This document shows, piece by piece, positions 33,210 to 45,021 of a DNA stretch of 64,000 nt. The stretch is from contig KL197753.1 of the NCBI GenBank assembly GCA_000697665.1, forward strand, positions 80,046-144,045. Reading direction: 5' to 3'. The position numbers were made by a program, and so were the translations under genes. Source of the DNA: Jaapia argillacea MUCL 33604 (lineage: Eukaryota; Basidiomycota; Agaricomycetes; Jaapiales; Jaapiaceae). Positions within the stretch are counted from its first letter, which is position 1. Every line of letters starts with the position of its first letter. The notes under the pieces were generated by a model. It worked only from the letters and a program-made list of their open reading frames with translations, was not told where the DNA came from and searched no databases.

Positions 33210-35541
33210 TCACCACCAGAAGTCACCTGTCTCGACTTTCTCCCAGGAGTAAGGCTTAGAGCCGTCGTCCCTGTTTCTCCCCGTCAAGACATATACAGGG
33301 TGCTTTGAATGCCGAAGGATGGCCTCTGGGATTGAAATGTCGTCAAGGTCTGTCGAAAAGATGGTATAGTCCGAATCCCAGATATTCTTCATTTCCACAG
33401 CACAGATGTACTGGTCTTGTAGAACACCCTCTAGGACAATGGCCTTGTAACGGGCGCTCAAGGAAGATAGGTGCGTAATCTTCGTCCATGAACAATAACG
33501 AGGATCAAAATGGAGGGAATGGCATTCTTCAAATTTGTGACGGAGACCTGGATCGAAAGCCTTAAACAAAACTCATAAGATTCACACAAATATGGCTGGC
33601 GAAAACGAGGGTCACCTTGACCTGACCTCTACTTCCAGGGTAAGGCCAATCAGACAGACTGGCACCTTTCCAAATCCCCGGCAGCCCCTTCCTTCGGAGA
33701 AGTGAGGGTCGTTGTTTTGAGATAACCCCAAAAGCCTCTTCTACCAGTTCATGAGCCCCGGCATCGCCTCCACAAAGTCCACTCAATAGTTCTGTCAGGA
33801 TAGTCGAGATCTCGTCGTTACATGCGATATCTTGATCCGCAACTTTGACTACATCCTGGATTGAACACTGAGATCTGGTATCGGAGGGCATGAAATGTAT
33901 TTGAAGTGGTTCGAAATGAAAAAGCAGACTTACTGTAACAAAAGCTGCATCAGCTGATGACAAAGCTGCTTCCGTCGTCGTGGTCCAATGGACTTGATAA
34001 TGCCAAGCCCGGCAGGTCTATAGCCAAGCCATAACCACTCCCTGAGAAATTCTCCGTAAAGTGAGACGAACGGCCGAAACTGGAACTGGCGGAGACATGA
34101 AGCGAGGTTTGACATTTCTGGCAGGGTATCATTGTGACCGATACCTCGAATCAGTGTGGAGAGATTGCTTCTGATGCCCGGGGTGAGGTAATACCCGATA
34201 TCTTCAACGTCGTCAAAGGAAACTCGTAGGGAATGCAATTCATCAGATAGAGCCTTCACCCACGACTCAGATTGACTCGTGGTGTTACCTGAATGTCACG
34301 TTAGCTAAGGGTCAGTGCGACTCGATGGTAGGCTCACCTTGACACAATGTCTTGAATAACGGAAGTATAGTGTGCTCCAGAGCATTGTAGGGAATTCCGT
34401 ACGGGAACCTATCCGAGCCTATGACCTTAATCACCAGGACAAGCAAGTTCGAGAAAATGTTGCGCATTAATGGATCTGGTGACTGTGTGCTCTCTGCCCA
34501 GAATTGAACCCATGATGGTTGAATCCTTTGTTCGGAAAAAAGGCCACGGAAGTGGCTGGCCACTCTATTGGTGATGTATCCCGCCGCGAGCAACTTGCTT
34601 TCAGAAAATCTGGTTCTTGGATGAGAAATGTGTGTATTAGGAACCAAGGAGCAATAGTATTGCTCACAGGGAGTAATGAATCAGCTTGAGACAATGCTCG
34701 ACCGGCCTGAAATAGTCTGGGTAACAATCCCACTCCTTCACTGTACAGAGCACTTCGGATTCCGATAAGAAGACAAGGGCTTGGCGGGATGGAGCGAGCA
34801 ACAAATCACGTTCGCGATGTTGCCTTGGGAGTAGCGCCAGATGGGTACAATTCTCTTTCAAAAGGGTTAGGGAACCCACATCCAAGAGCAAAGGGATCGA
34901 GTTTGGCATGATGCAAATCAGCGTCGTGAGGTAATACGTAGCGAGAAACCGATTATGCATGTTGCTGTCCCTTGATGAGATGATACAGTAAACAGTCAGA
35001 ATACGGAAAATAAGATCAGAGCAGACCTTAGAAACAATACCAGTCGGCGACAGTCCGCCTGGATTCGGCGGTCCTCGAGAACGGTTGCATCGTGGACCCG
35101 ATATACACCCCTCCGAGAAACATCTTCAAAAATTGAAGCTAAAGAGGGAGGGGATCTGAACACAGATGCGAGCGGTGCACCAAAAGGTGAAGAACGCGGC
35201 TTCCTCCCTGGCATGAACTTGGAGAAGACCTGCTCCACATAACGGTGCTCCAGCTTTTCCACTCTCGCAAGTATTCGGTGCATGATGGCATTCGGCCCAC
35301 GCCCTCCCCGTTCTGCAACATAACCCAGCCATTTTGCCCATATTGCACCCGTCAGAGTCATCCATCGGCCTAGCGTACGTCCCGGACCAGGCTGGTCAGA
35401 TATTGTCGACGACGTTGCACTCTCGATTTCAAGATCGCCTGGATGATCACGAAAGGCTTCGATGAGGACAGGTACGTCGCGAGAAGCGATTCGGAAGGAT
35501 GATGTCGATGTGGTTTCGTCGGCGGGAAGGGATGTCGACAT
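33210..35541 (-). CDS. Unknown protein H, paralogue D (686 aa, intact)
   Basis: Exons 35541-35027, 34970-34668, 34615-34338, 34288-33934, 33874-33616 and 33560-33210 join to 2061 nt (686 residues plus stop), with the same intron positions and phases as paralogue B. It starts MSTSLPADETTSTSSF and ends near GRNRDDGSKPYSWEK. Differences from B include loss of two minisatellite units in exon 1 and an altered segment RLVASHFRGL-like near the third exon. No known domain is visible. Its intact reading frame, alongside a dead P450 in the same unit, argues that H is the part of the unit under selection. Confidence 0.75.
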
Positions 35542-35806
35542 AGTTGTAGGACAGTGCGATGGGAATCAAGCTCAACGAGAGGCGATGTATAAGTCAGCCA
35601 CGGACGTTTGTTGGACAGCCATTTGCAGAGCATTGCAGTGGTGAGCGTTTGAACCTTAAATCGGGTGTCCAGAGAAGGTTCTGGCCCAAAGCCCACGATG
35701 TAGGCATGTCTATCCTCAGTACCATCCGAACAACACATATCGTAATGCCTCATATCGAACGTAATAGTGTTACACACCCGCGACATAAACCTAGACAGAT
35801 ACACCA

Positions 35807-38663
35807 TCAGTAGAACGAATCATAACCACCACCTCCATAATTGTCCCCTTCCCCATCCGACTCCTCAACCAAAGGAGCAGCATCGTAATAACTTCTGCGT
35901 TCATCTTCAGAAAACGGATCATTCCTATCTGACATATCATCTTCATCGCCATGATCGAAACTTCCCACTTCAGGCTCTTCGACGACGAAGAGGGGAGATG
36001 GGCGCCGAGGGATGGAACCGTCATCGCCGTATAGTTCGCTAATAGATGCGTGTAAGTAAATAGAAAATGCCAGTTGTAACTGAAGGGGGCGACTTACCGC
36101 TCTTGAGCGGCGACGAGGTCTGCGAGGGTGGGGTTGCTGGAGATGACTCTCAGTGGCATGTTCACAACGGGTGGGTTCAACACGTATGCTTACGGATGAT
36201 CTTCGTCGAGGTCATCCAGACGCCCCTCGTTGTCTCCGATAGGGTCCACGACTCCATTCAATCTAAAGTCATAATAAATTCGTGCCTCCACGAAGAAAAA
36301 CGAACACAGCAGTGCTCAAACGTACCTTCAACACCAAAACCATCACACAAAGAGGTTCACCGGGCCGACGTAAGGATGAGAAATATATTTCCCCCTAATC
36401 TAAGAACAAAAAAGCATACTCACATATGCCCATCATCACCAGACTCATCGTCATCAGACTCAACGACCACAACCCGCCTCCTACCCCCACCTCTCCCGCC
36501 AACCCTAGCCCCAACAGACCTAACTTCAACAACCTCATCATCCCCATCGCTCTCATCCCGAATCTCCACAACTTCAACGTCAGCTCCACCTTCACCTTCG
36601 TCCTCTTCGTCTTCGCCACCGTCGTCATCCTCGTCGGAAGAAGAAATGACGATAGCTCTATCCCGTCTAGAAATCGCCCTCAGAATCCTACTCCGCTCGG
36701 TATGTCGACCGAGGTACGGATCTTCAGCGAGATAATCATCCTCCTCCCCGCTCTCCCCGCTATCATCACTTTCGCTCACAATCAAAGCGGTGGCGGCAGC
36801 AGGTGCGCGTCGACGAGGGGCGGGAGCATGACGACGGGGGGCAAGACGAGGATGGTCTGACCCGCTCTCATCAGAATCATACGCCAAATCGATAACTTCC
36901 CCTTCCCTCGGTATGCCTCTATCATTCTCGTCGTCAATGAAACTACTCTCATACGACCTATCAGTCTCATCTCCCTCGCCAACGTCATCATCGTCCAAAT
37001 GATGATCATCTCCATTTTGAATAAGAGCAGGGTGGTGGGCTGGATGATGATGATGATGGTGGTGGTGGTGGCCATGCACGGCAATCCCATCATCCGAACC
37101 ATCCTCATCTTCACTATCCACATAAAGCGGGAACAACGACCCGTACCAATTCCCCATGTCCCCATCATCCACCCCATCGTCATCATCATCATCCTCACTC
37201 CAATCCTCAATATCCTCATAATCACCTCCATAAACAACAGGATCACCATCATGTCCATGATGAAGATGTCCCGGATAAATCCTTCCACAACTTGAACAAA
37301 CCCCATCCCAAATCTCATGCATACAGTCAAAACATCTCCATATCCCTCCATCTTCAGCGTCGAGCATACCCATAGCTTCTGGGTGTTGGACACCCATAGG
37401 TGGGAGTTGGTTAGCTCCGACTGCGTTGAGGAGGTCGGGGAAGTGAGGGAGGTGAAGATGTGCATGGGCGGAAGGTTTTTTGAATATGTTTTCCCAGGGA
37501 TCGCGTCCTCGAGCTGCCGGTACTCCATCCGCATTCGCAGCAACAGGATTTGTGTTAGGTAACGGGATACCCGTCGCGTCCGTAGCTTCTTCAGACGATA
37601 CCGGGAGTCCTTTCGCCAACCCACTCTTCACAAGCGTCGAAACCAACTCCTTCACACTCCAAACAAACGCCGGTCGTTCCCTAACGATCGCACGACAATG
37701 CGGACACTTTTTTGATCGTCTGGGTACGGGTGGAGGGTTGAGGTTACCATCGAGAGGAGCGGTCGTGAACCAAGAGACGAGGCAGTCGTAACAAGCGATG
37801 TGGCCGCAGGGTGCTAGGGCGTAGGGTTTGTGGAGGAGGTCGAGGCAGATTTGGCAGGTTAAGGATTGTTGGAATTGGGAGAAGACGGTTTCGTGTTTTG
37901 AGATGAGCTGGATGGACGTTAGAGCTGTGGAAGGGTCCAGCGCGAGAAAAAGCGTACCTCGGATTTGAGTTGCAGTTCGTTGCTGGTTGATGATTCTGGG
38001 AGTACAGGGACAGTCGAGATAGCGTCTGGGATGCTTTCTGATGGAATTTCACGGGCTTTCCCTTTCCCTTTGTCCACTTTGGGTGGATCCTGGGATCGTG
38101 ATCATGAGAGAAGGTTCTGGGGTCAGATTGTGACTCACAACTGCGGGTTTCATGGACTCAACATTGTCGGGAGCGACGTCTGAGAGTGTGTTGGAGCGTG
38201 AAGAACTTGATGTCGCGTTCTCTTGTTCGATCTTGAGGATAGATATTCTCTCAGTCGAAGAGACGGCAACCTGCGAGGGTGGATCAGCGATGTCACCACA
38301 TCACCCCAAAAGCACACTCACAGATGCAGTGCTTCTCTCCTCTCCAACTTCATCTTCCTTGCGTTCTTGAGCCTCAGAGGTAGGTACCGAGGCGGTGGAC
38401 GAATGTGGCGGGCGACTCGACGGTGGTCGCTGACCACTCCGATCATCGCCAACGCGAGGCGTATCACTTTCGCCCTTGCTAACTGGGCTTTTCTTCTTCT
38501 TTCTCTTGCGCTTCTTCTTATCCCTCAGAGAACGCTTTGGACTGGCGTTTTCGAGCAAGTCCTCATCTGGTTTCGAACGCTTTGCGGCTCGCTCTTCGAC
38601 GACTGGCGAGAGAGCTCTTTTGGAGCTTGGACCTGCGCTGGCTGAGCGAGTCAGGGCTGGCAT
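35807..38663 (-). CDS. RING-finger protein, likely E3 ubiquitin ligase (Psh1-like), complete copy
   Basis: The first four exons are 38663-38322, 38270-38139, 38089-37958 and 37907-36424. Exon 1 is basic (MPALTRSASAGPSSKR, KKRKRKKKK). Exon 4 holds the C3HC4 RING: LTCQICLDLLHKP, LAPCGHIACYDCL and KKCPHCRAIVRERP, with all eight ligands. After it come a second Cys cluster (YRCF-like RCFDCMHEIWDGVCSSC), a His run near 37050 and long Asp/Glu stretches. Further exons encode DNEGRLDDLDEDHP, NPTLADLVAAQER and a final exon ending GGGGYDSFY with TGA at 35809-35807. Exon borders between 36424 and 36260 are uncertain. RING proteins of this layout transfer ubiquitin; Psh1-type ligases act on histones. The target here is inferred only by resemblance. 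Confidence 0.8.
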
Positions 38664-39251
38664 GTAGATAATGGTGGTGGAGGGACGTGGAAGATGGAGG
38701 AGAGAGAGAGAGAGAGGGAGAGCTGAGAAGGAGGTCCCTGAGAATGTGGACCGTATTTCCCGCGGTACACGTGATTGGTCCACGGGCGATCATTGCAAGT
38801 CCGCGACGTCCGAAAGCGGAGATTGTGACGCACAAGGACAAGTTGGACTTGAAGCTTGACATCGAACCTCCAGCCGGTTTGGACAATCTGGCATTGACAC
38901 TGGCAGGTCTTGCACACTTTTCTCTTCATTAAATCAATCTAGGCGAAACTCGAACTATCTCGTCCACATTCCGCAAATCCCTCAAATTCCTCCATCAGCC
39001 GGTCGTTACAGATTTATCTTTCTTCACACCACTATACTTGCGGAATCCATACGTTCACCACTTTGTTTCTCAGGACAGAGAGAAGTCTTGTTGTATCTTG
39101 TAAGAAAGTCCAGGTGAATAGGCGCGTATTCCTTCACCAATCTCGACTCGGAGAGACCAATTGACGACGTTCTAGCAGGCGCTCACATCCGCTCGCCGCG
39201 TATTCCTCGACGCGAATCGACCGACCGATCTCACCCTCAACGTAATTCACA
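38664..39251. promoter_or_regulatory. Divergent intergenic region between the RING and transporter genes
   Basis: 588 bp between two oppositely directed start codons. A GAGA-rich run lies at 38699-38722. Nothing else specific is recognised. Confidence 0.4.
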
Positions 39252-40878
39252 GTGGCTTTCCACATACCTCCTCCGATACGCCGCAAACCCCAACCCCCAC
39301 CCCCTTCGGGTGAGAGTTCGAGGACGGCGGACCATCAAATCCCTTCGCATCCCGGAACGAAATCAAGCATATACTACCCTCGCCAAATCCCTCCACGCTC
39401 CAGAAGTCAACTACGCGACATGGCCAACGACGGGAAAGAACACCACCATCGTCGATCATCCATATTCGATGTATCAACCAATTCAAAACGATATTCCAAC
39501 GATGAAAATCTCGATCCTAGAGATGCCAACGATACCTTCTTCTCATTCCAAAACCGCTTGCTATCTCTCCAATCATTCAAATCATTTACCTCTCTTCCCG
39601 ACATACCACCCCCACGAGATACCCTACCCACCCATTCCAGGGAATCTTCACCAAGCTATATCAAATCATCTATATCCTACCCACGACTCTCTCAACAACC
39701 CCAATTCTACGACTCCCAAGCCTTCTGGTTATCCCTATACTTTTCATTCAGCCTTGGCCTCACACTCTACAACAAAGGCGTACTCGTCTACTTCCCATTC
39801 CCATACACGTTGACTGCGATACATGCACTCTGTGGATCACTGGGTGGTTATGTATTACTCAACAGAGGATTCTACGTCCCTGCGAAGCTGAGCTTTCGCG
39901 ACGAACTCGCGTTGTTCGTCTTCAGCTTTCTCTACACGCTGAATATTGCGGTTAGCAATATTTCATTACACCTCGTTACTGTACCAGTGAGTCGATTCCC
40001 TCACTGAGACCTTATTGTAGGACACTGATATCGTACATAGTTTCATCAAGTCGTTCGAGCATCTACACCTATCTTCACAATAATCCTAGCATACACCCTC
40101 TTCGGCACCACATGCAGCTTCGGGAAAATATCGTCTCTAATCCCCGTCATTCTCGGCGTCGCCTTCGCGTGAGTATCCTCTCTTCGCTTCTCATTCCATT
40201 TCTTACCTTATACCTACGATTAGCACTTACGGAGACTATTATTTCACCCATTGGGGTCTCTTCCTCACCCTAACCGGAACATTCCTCGCATCTCTCAAAA
40301 CAATATTCACAAACGTCCTCCAATCACCCCCCTTAATCCCTCCAACACCTCCCTCATCCAACACCCCCTCACCACCACCACCACCAACCCTCTCATCCTC
40401 ATTTACATCACTCCTCCCCCCACGTCTCCACCTCCACCCCCTCGACCTCCTCTCCCGAATGTCCCAACTAGCATTCATCCAATGCATCATCTACGCTCAG
40501 TTGACGGGGGAGTTGGAACGAGTGAGGGGGTTTAGTAGGTATGAGATGAGTGCTGGGAAGATGGGTGGGTTGGTTATGAATGGGTTTATTGCTTTTGGGT
40601 TGAACGTGGTTAGTTTTACGGCGAATAAGAAGACGGGGCCGTTGACTATGACTGTTGCTGGTACGTTGGGGTGTTATATATGCGTTGCGTTCAGGATACT
40701 GATGGATTGGTGTGGTGGTTGTGTAGCGAATGTGAAACAGGTGTTGACGATATTACTTTCGATGATGATGTTTCATTTCCCGATAACGTCTACAAACGCT
40801 GTTGGGATTCTGTTCACCCTTGTTGGAGGGGCGTGGTATGGAGCAGTCGAGTATGCCGAAAAGCATAGGTTACGATGA
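39252..40878 (+). CDS. Triose-phosphate / nucleotide-sugar transporter family protein (SLC35-like)
   Basis: Exons 39252-39986, 40041-40168, 40224-40660 and 40727-40878 join to 1452 nt, 483 residues plus stop. The first ~150 residues are Ser/Pro-rich and disordered. Membrane segments follow from FWLSLYFSFSLGLTLYNK, with the family phrases NKGVLVYFPFPYTLTAIHA, LYTLNIAVSNISLHLV, FHQVVRASTPIFTIILAYTLF and, near the end, MMMFHFPITSTNAVGILFT. Such proteins exchange phosphorylated sugars or nucleotide sugars across Golgi/ER membranes. A Pro/Ser-rich loop (near 40330-40440) interrupts the middle. The substrate cannot be read from the sequence. GDP-L-fucose synthase is encoded 8 kb away, which is suggestive but not evidence. 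Confidence 0.85.
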
Positions 40879-41070
40879 AGGCGAGACGGGAGGGTGTTCA
40901 TTCAGTGGTTCAATTGCGCCGTTGTAACATACCGGAGGACCTTCGCATTATTATAACACTAGTTGTATCACAAGTTCGTTTATTCGTTTCTTAGATTTGT
41001 CAACCTTGAAACACGATGTAGCTCTACCTTTCTCTTCTTCGTGCCACCATCTCGCAAATGGGGCGAATCA

Positions 41071-43106
41071 TCAGACCTCTCCTCGAAGTTTCCGATCTTC
41101 CTCAAACGTTCTCTTTACCTACATGCACGGGAGAGTCACGGAAATCAAAATTAAACGGGATCGTCCAAACAAACTTGGGTATATGCTACGCACCTCTTCG
41201 AAGAAAGCATCATCTGCGATGACTCTGATACCAGTTGCGGCTAGAGCTTTGGAAACCTTAAGGCAGGCGTCGTGTGCTTCGGGAGTGGCGGCGGATTCAG
41301 TAAAAGCGACAGTGTGGTTTCCGCCGTTGGTGACTGTAGGTATGGCTGAGAGGAAATGTTAAAGGATGAAACGAGGAGAGGGGTGAAGTGGCGTGCCGAA
41401 GCCTGGGTGTAAAGAAGGGAGGGCTAGATCGAAGGAATGAGTGAACTTCGGGTGATGGGTGGTGGAGTTTGTGTCTCACCATAAGTCACATTGCCCTGGC
41501 CGATAGTCAGGATCGTGTATATGCGTCGGACGATGGTGAGACTCACGAAATCTGTCGAGGCGCCGGCGATCCCATACTCATAATCAACAGGCCCGTATTT
41601 GTTAAGGTATATTCTAGCGAGCTCATCACCTAACGAGACGATCAATCAAGCGACTCTGCAGGGATGAGATTTTCGTGGTGATCGGACATACCGAGAGCCT
41701 TGTTTTGGCGCAGATCGAACGTAGTTGGTGTTCCGTTCTCGATCTGCAGTTGGCAAGCTGTTGCTAGAGCTGCAGCTCTGAGGAGATGGAGTTAGTATAT
41801 TGGATATGGTGGAGCGTGTAGTTGAGTGGGGGAAGGGGCTTACTCAAAACATGCCTTGACACGTTTGACTGCTACCTCCACTTCGGCGAGGGTGGGAGCA
41901 CGGACATAACAGCTAGGAAGAAATCGGGGCGACGAGTTGAGTGGCACTCGTATCGGATGGGAATTCCAGCAACTTACATCACTTTGGCATAATCAGGGAT
42001 AACTGCGGAAACCCAGATGTCCTGTAAGAGCGATGGTAAATCATGAATCTTGTTCACTCACTATTAGGAGCCCAGTCTTTGCCCTCGATGATTGCGTGAA
42101 CTCGATGAGTTGGCTTGAGTTGTTGACGCAGGAGGCCTATATTTGTGTATGCCAGAACGGCTGCATCCAGGGCATTCTGACCTTCCCACGGACTGAGGGC
42201 TGCATGAGCGCTATAGCGAGGAATGGAGTTCAGAAACGTTCAATGCATGTTCGTGAGAGTACGTACGTGTGGCCTGTAAACTCGATGATGAGACGTTCGA
42301 TGGCCAAACAACTGCTCAGACTCGCAGAGAGCTGAGGTCCTGGAGCGGGATGGCACCTATTCCCTCATTTGGTTCAATGAACAGCCCTATAGTTAGGCGA
42401 AGGCTTACATCAAACACGCATCCATCCCTTCAAAGCCTTTTTGATCGAGAAGTAGTACTTTGCCTGACCCCCCTTCCTCGCCTGGGGTTCCGAGCAGGCG
42501 GATGGAACCTGGGATGTTCAACTTCACGAGAGTAGCTTTGGCGGCAAGGGCCACTGCGACACCAGCTATGGCGATCAAGTTGTGTCCGCAAGCATGACCG
42601 ATACCGGGTAGCGCATCCATCTCTGAGTTGACTCCGAGAGTCCTACCCCCATTTCCATGGGTGAACGTCGCAAGCCACGCGGTGGGCATAAGATGGTTCG
42701 TCGTGACCTCAAAGCCGTGTCGTTCCATAAAGGTGGTAAGAGTATCGTGGGCATGCCTATTGAAACGTCAACACACTTTTCGAGGAAGAAGATAAAAATC
42801 TTACTTTTCCTCAAACTTGAGTTCAGGATGATCTGGTTTTCCAGACGGTTCGAAGGTCCTTCAGTCGGAGCAGCGACGATCTGACAGAAGATAACGTTTC
42901 TTACCGTGAATATTGAGACTCAAGGTTCTGAGCTCATTATCAAGAGCATCGATCTCAGCTTCGATGGCCTGAAGTACATCAGGTCGCCAGACGCTGCCTT
43001 GTTTGCCCGAAGGCGGTGGGATGGCTTCATCACCTCGCGCCCAAATCCGATCTGCCCCTATAGTGGGAGCGGTATTTGGGGTCGAAGAGCACTGGCAACA
43101 AGACAT
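41071..43106 (-). CDS. M20-family amidohydrolase / peptidase (PM20D2-like)
   Basis: The Met at 43106 begins [12 protein letters not shown]. Early exons are 43106-42905, 42832-42805 and 42756-42409, the 28 nt exon encoding HPELKFEE in phase. Metal-site motifs are [17 protein letters not shown] (Asp and His ligands) and [11 protein letters not shown] (catalytic Glu). Later exons give [16 protein letters not shown]-like [52 protein letters not shown], and [17 protein letters not shown]. The last exon ends [13 protein letters not shown] with TGA at 41073-41071. Family members hydrolyse amide bonds of dipeptides or acyl-amino acids with two zinc ions. Middle exon borders are approximate. The substrate is unknown. 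Confidence 0.85.
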
Positions 43107-43442
43107 GAGAGGGATGGGAAAAGCGAGTGGTGAAATCATCGATAGATATCTGCTATAAGTAGATAATTTTGCCTCATCGAATCCCATGACAGCTGTGCAA
43201 GTTGTGCACTGCAAATTATCACGAGGTACAGCGATGAGCGGGATTTCGGAGGGGGTTTCCGAAGTTCCAGTGTATCTAGCCAACCTTTACATGGTTTGAG
43301 AGCTAATTGGAACGCGATGCACGGAAGCCAGGTCGAAAGCGCAGAAGGATATTTGAGTCGTGACGGGGTCACGACCCAGCGTCACAAACCCAATTTCGGT
43401 TCATAACAGCGACCTCGAAAACACTCAACTGGTGAAGGAAAA

Positions 43443-44842
43443 ATGTCTACTCTTACCCAAGGATCTCGCATCTTCTTGCCCTTGCAATCTATGTCTGAGT
43501 GCCATGCTTGTGGCTCCACTAAGAATTTAAGAATTTGCTCTGGATGTGGAGAGGCAAGACGCCGTTGGCATTCTTCGCGTTTTGCATTCCTTGCTCACAT
43601 GTACGTCCTCCGCAGCGAACATACTGTTCTAGGGAGTGTCAATTCAACCAATGGAAGGAACACAAGCCTTTCTGTAAGTCTCTTGTGCCGAATACAGCGC
43701 CCTCTCATGACGCTCATGCCTGTTGTTCCTCAGGCAAGACGAACCGAATTGGCGTCGCAACTATCTATCCCATCTTCGCCTTCATGGTAGATCAAGTACA
43801 TTTTTCTGCTCTAGCTACGGATGCCGCTCATCCAGGACTCAAACACAAGATTCTGAGTGACGAACCAGAGACCAGTCTCCCAGATGGTACCATCGGTCGT
43901 CTAATCCGCCTTGGTCCCCCTTTTTCCGTCTTAGCGCCCGGCGCCGAGCCCAGTCCGGACAGACTGCAAGCTTGGCACCCGACTGGGAACGATATGTCCT
44001 CCAGATTCTTGCTCATGGATTTCTTCATGAGGCATGGACCTGTCGCGCCATCGGTACTGTCAGTTTGCCTCGCCATTCTCGAGACAATTTACACCACAGC
44101 GACAGTACCTTCGTCCTCATCCTCGGTTCCTTCGTCTATCCGCACTCGACTCCGCTACCGTTCTTCCCCAGTGGTCGATTTTGGCATTTGTTCCGGCTCC
44201 GTCACACCCGAGCCGAGCACCCTCTCCAAACCGCTCCCTGTCATCTACCAGTACGAGGATGGCACGATACTCCCAGGGCCAGATCGCGAAAATCACTTGT
44301 GGATATACTTCGATACCTTAAATGGAGAGCGAATCTTACTCGATAGTAACCTCTTCTCTATGGGACAAATGGACAGTGTCGACACTGGTCCATATCACGT
44401 CGAGCCATATTCCAGGCCCATCCCAGCTGTATTTTTTGACAGATCTGAACGACGAAGGGGCGTCCTGGTTCATCAAGAGCGGAAGAGCTTCAGTATCCTC
44501 CGCAACCTCGACTTACATCAAATCACATGGCCGAGCAATTCGACAGGCGACATTCAGAGTCTACGCGCTGTTGCCAGCCTTCTCGATACAATTAAGGCGC
44601 CAAGCCATGCATCAGAAACCGATCGAGACCTTTGTCTTCAATCGACTGTTGCGCATGTGAAGTGCATGCAAGAGGTCATACAGTCAAATCGATGGAAGTC
44701 TTTTCCTGTCAAGCCTGAGGTCTTCATCAACATGCCTGTACCTCCAGGGCCTGCTGGAGAAGCTGTACGAGAACAGATTAACCAAGTACGGGGAGGGAGG
44801 AAAGACTCCAAGAAAGCGCAAAGGGGTAAGAAAAGGAAATAG
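43443..44842 (+). CDS. MYND zinc-finger protein (425 aa)
   Basis: Exons 43443-43553, 43616-43673 and 43734-44842 join to 1278 nt. The MYND finger is assembled across the splices: ECHACGS, ICSGCGE, then RTYCSRECQFNQWKEH and FC, supplying the Cys/His zinc ligands. The first intron (43554-43615) begins GC rather than GT; the GC-AG choice is forced because only it restores CSGCGERTYCSREC. The rest (about residues 58-425) is a long unannotated region without motifs, ending in a Lys-rich tail (KDSKKAQRGKKRK). MYND fingers bind proline-rich partners in other proteins. The function here is unknown. The second intron is 60 bp, so an unspliced form would stay open. Confidence 0.85.
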
Positions 44843-45021
44843 AATGTGGGTTACGTATGGACTCGCTCTCCCATTCGCAGTTGCTCGATGTAAGGTACTT
44901 AACTCTGTTGTACACATTATTGAACACGTCAGTTCTACAGAGCGTCCTAGTCTGGAAGGTGGATCATACCAATCAACAACCTCGCATACACAACTGTCAC
45001 CCATCACAGAGGGCTAGTAAA

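Noticed and set aside
36067-36735. Ser/Thr/Pro-rich plus-strand frame of 222 codons
   Set aside because: It is antisense to the acidic part of the RING gene, where such composition is expected.
36782-37624. Met/Ile-rich minus-strand frame overlapping the RING gene
   Set aside because: It is the shifted reading of Asp/His-rich codons (GATGAT read as ATGATG) in the real exon.
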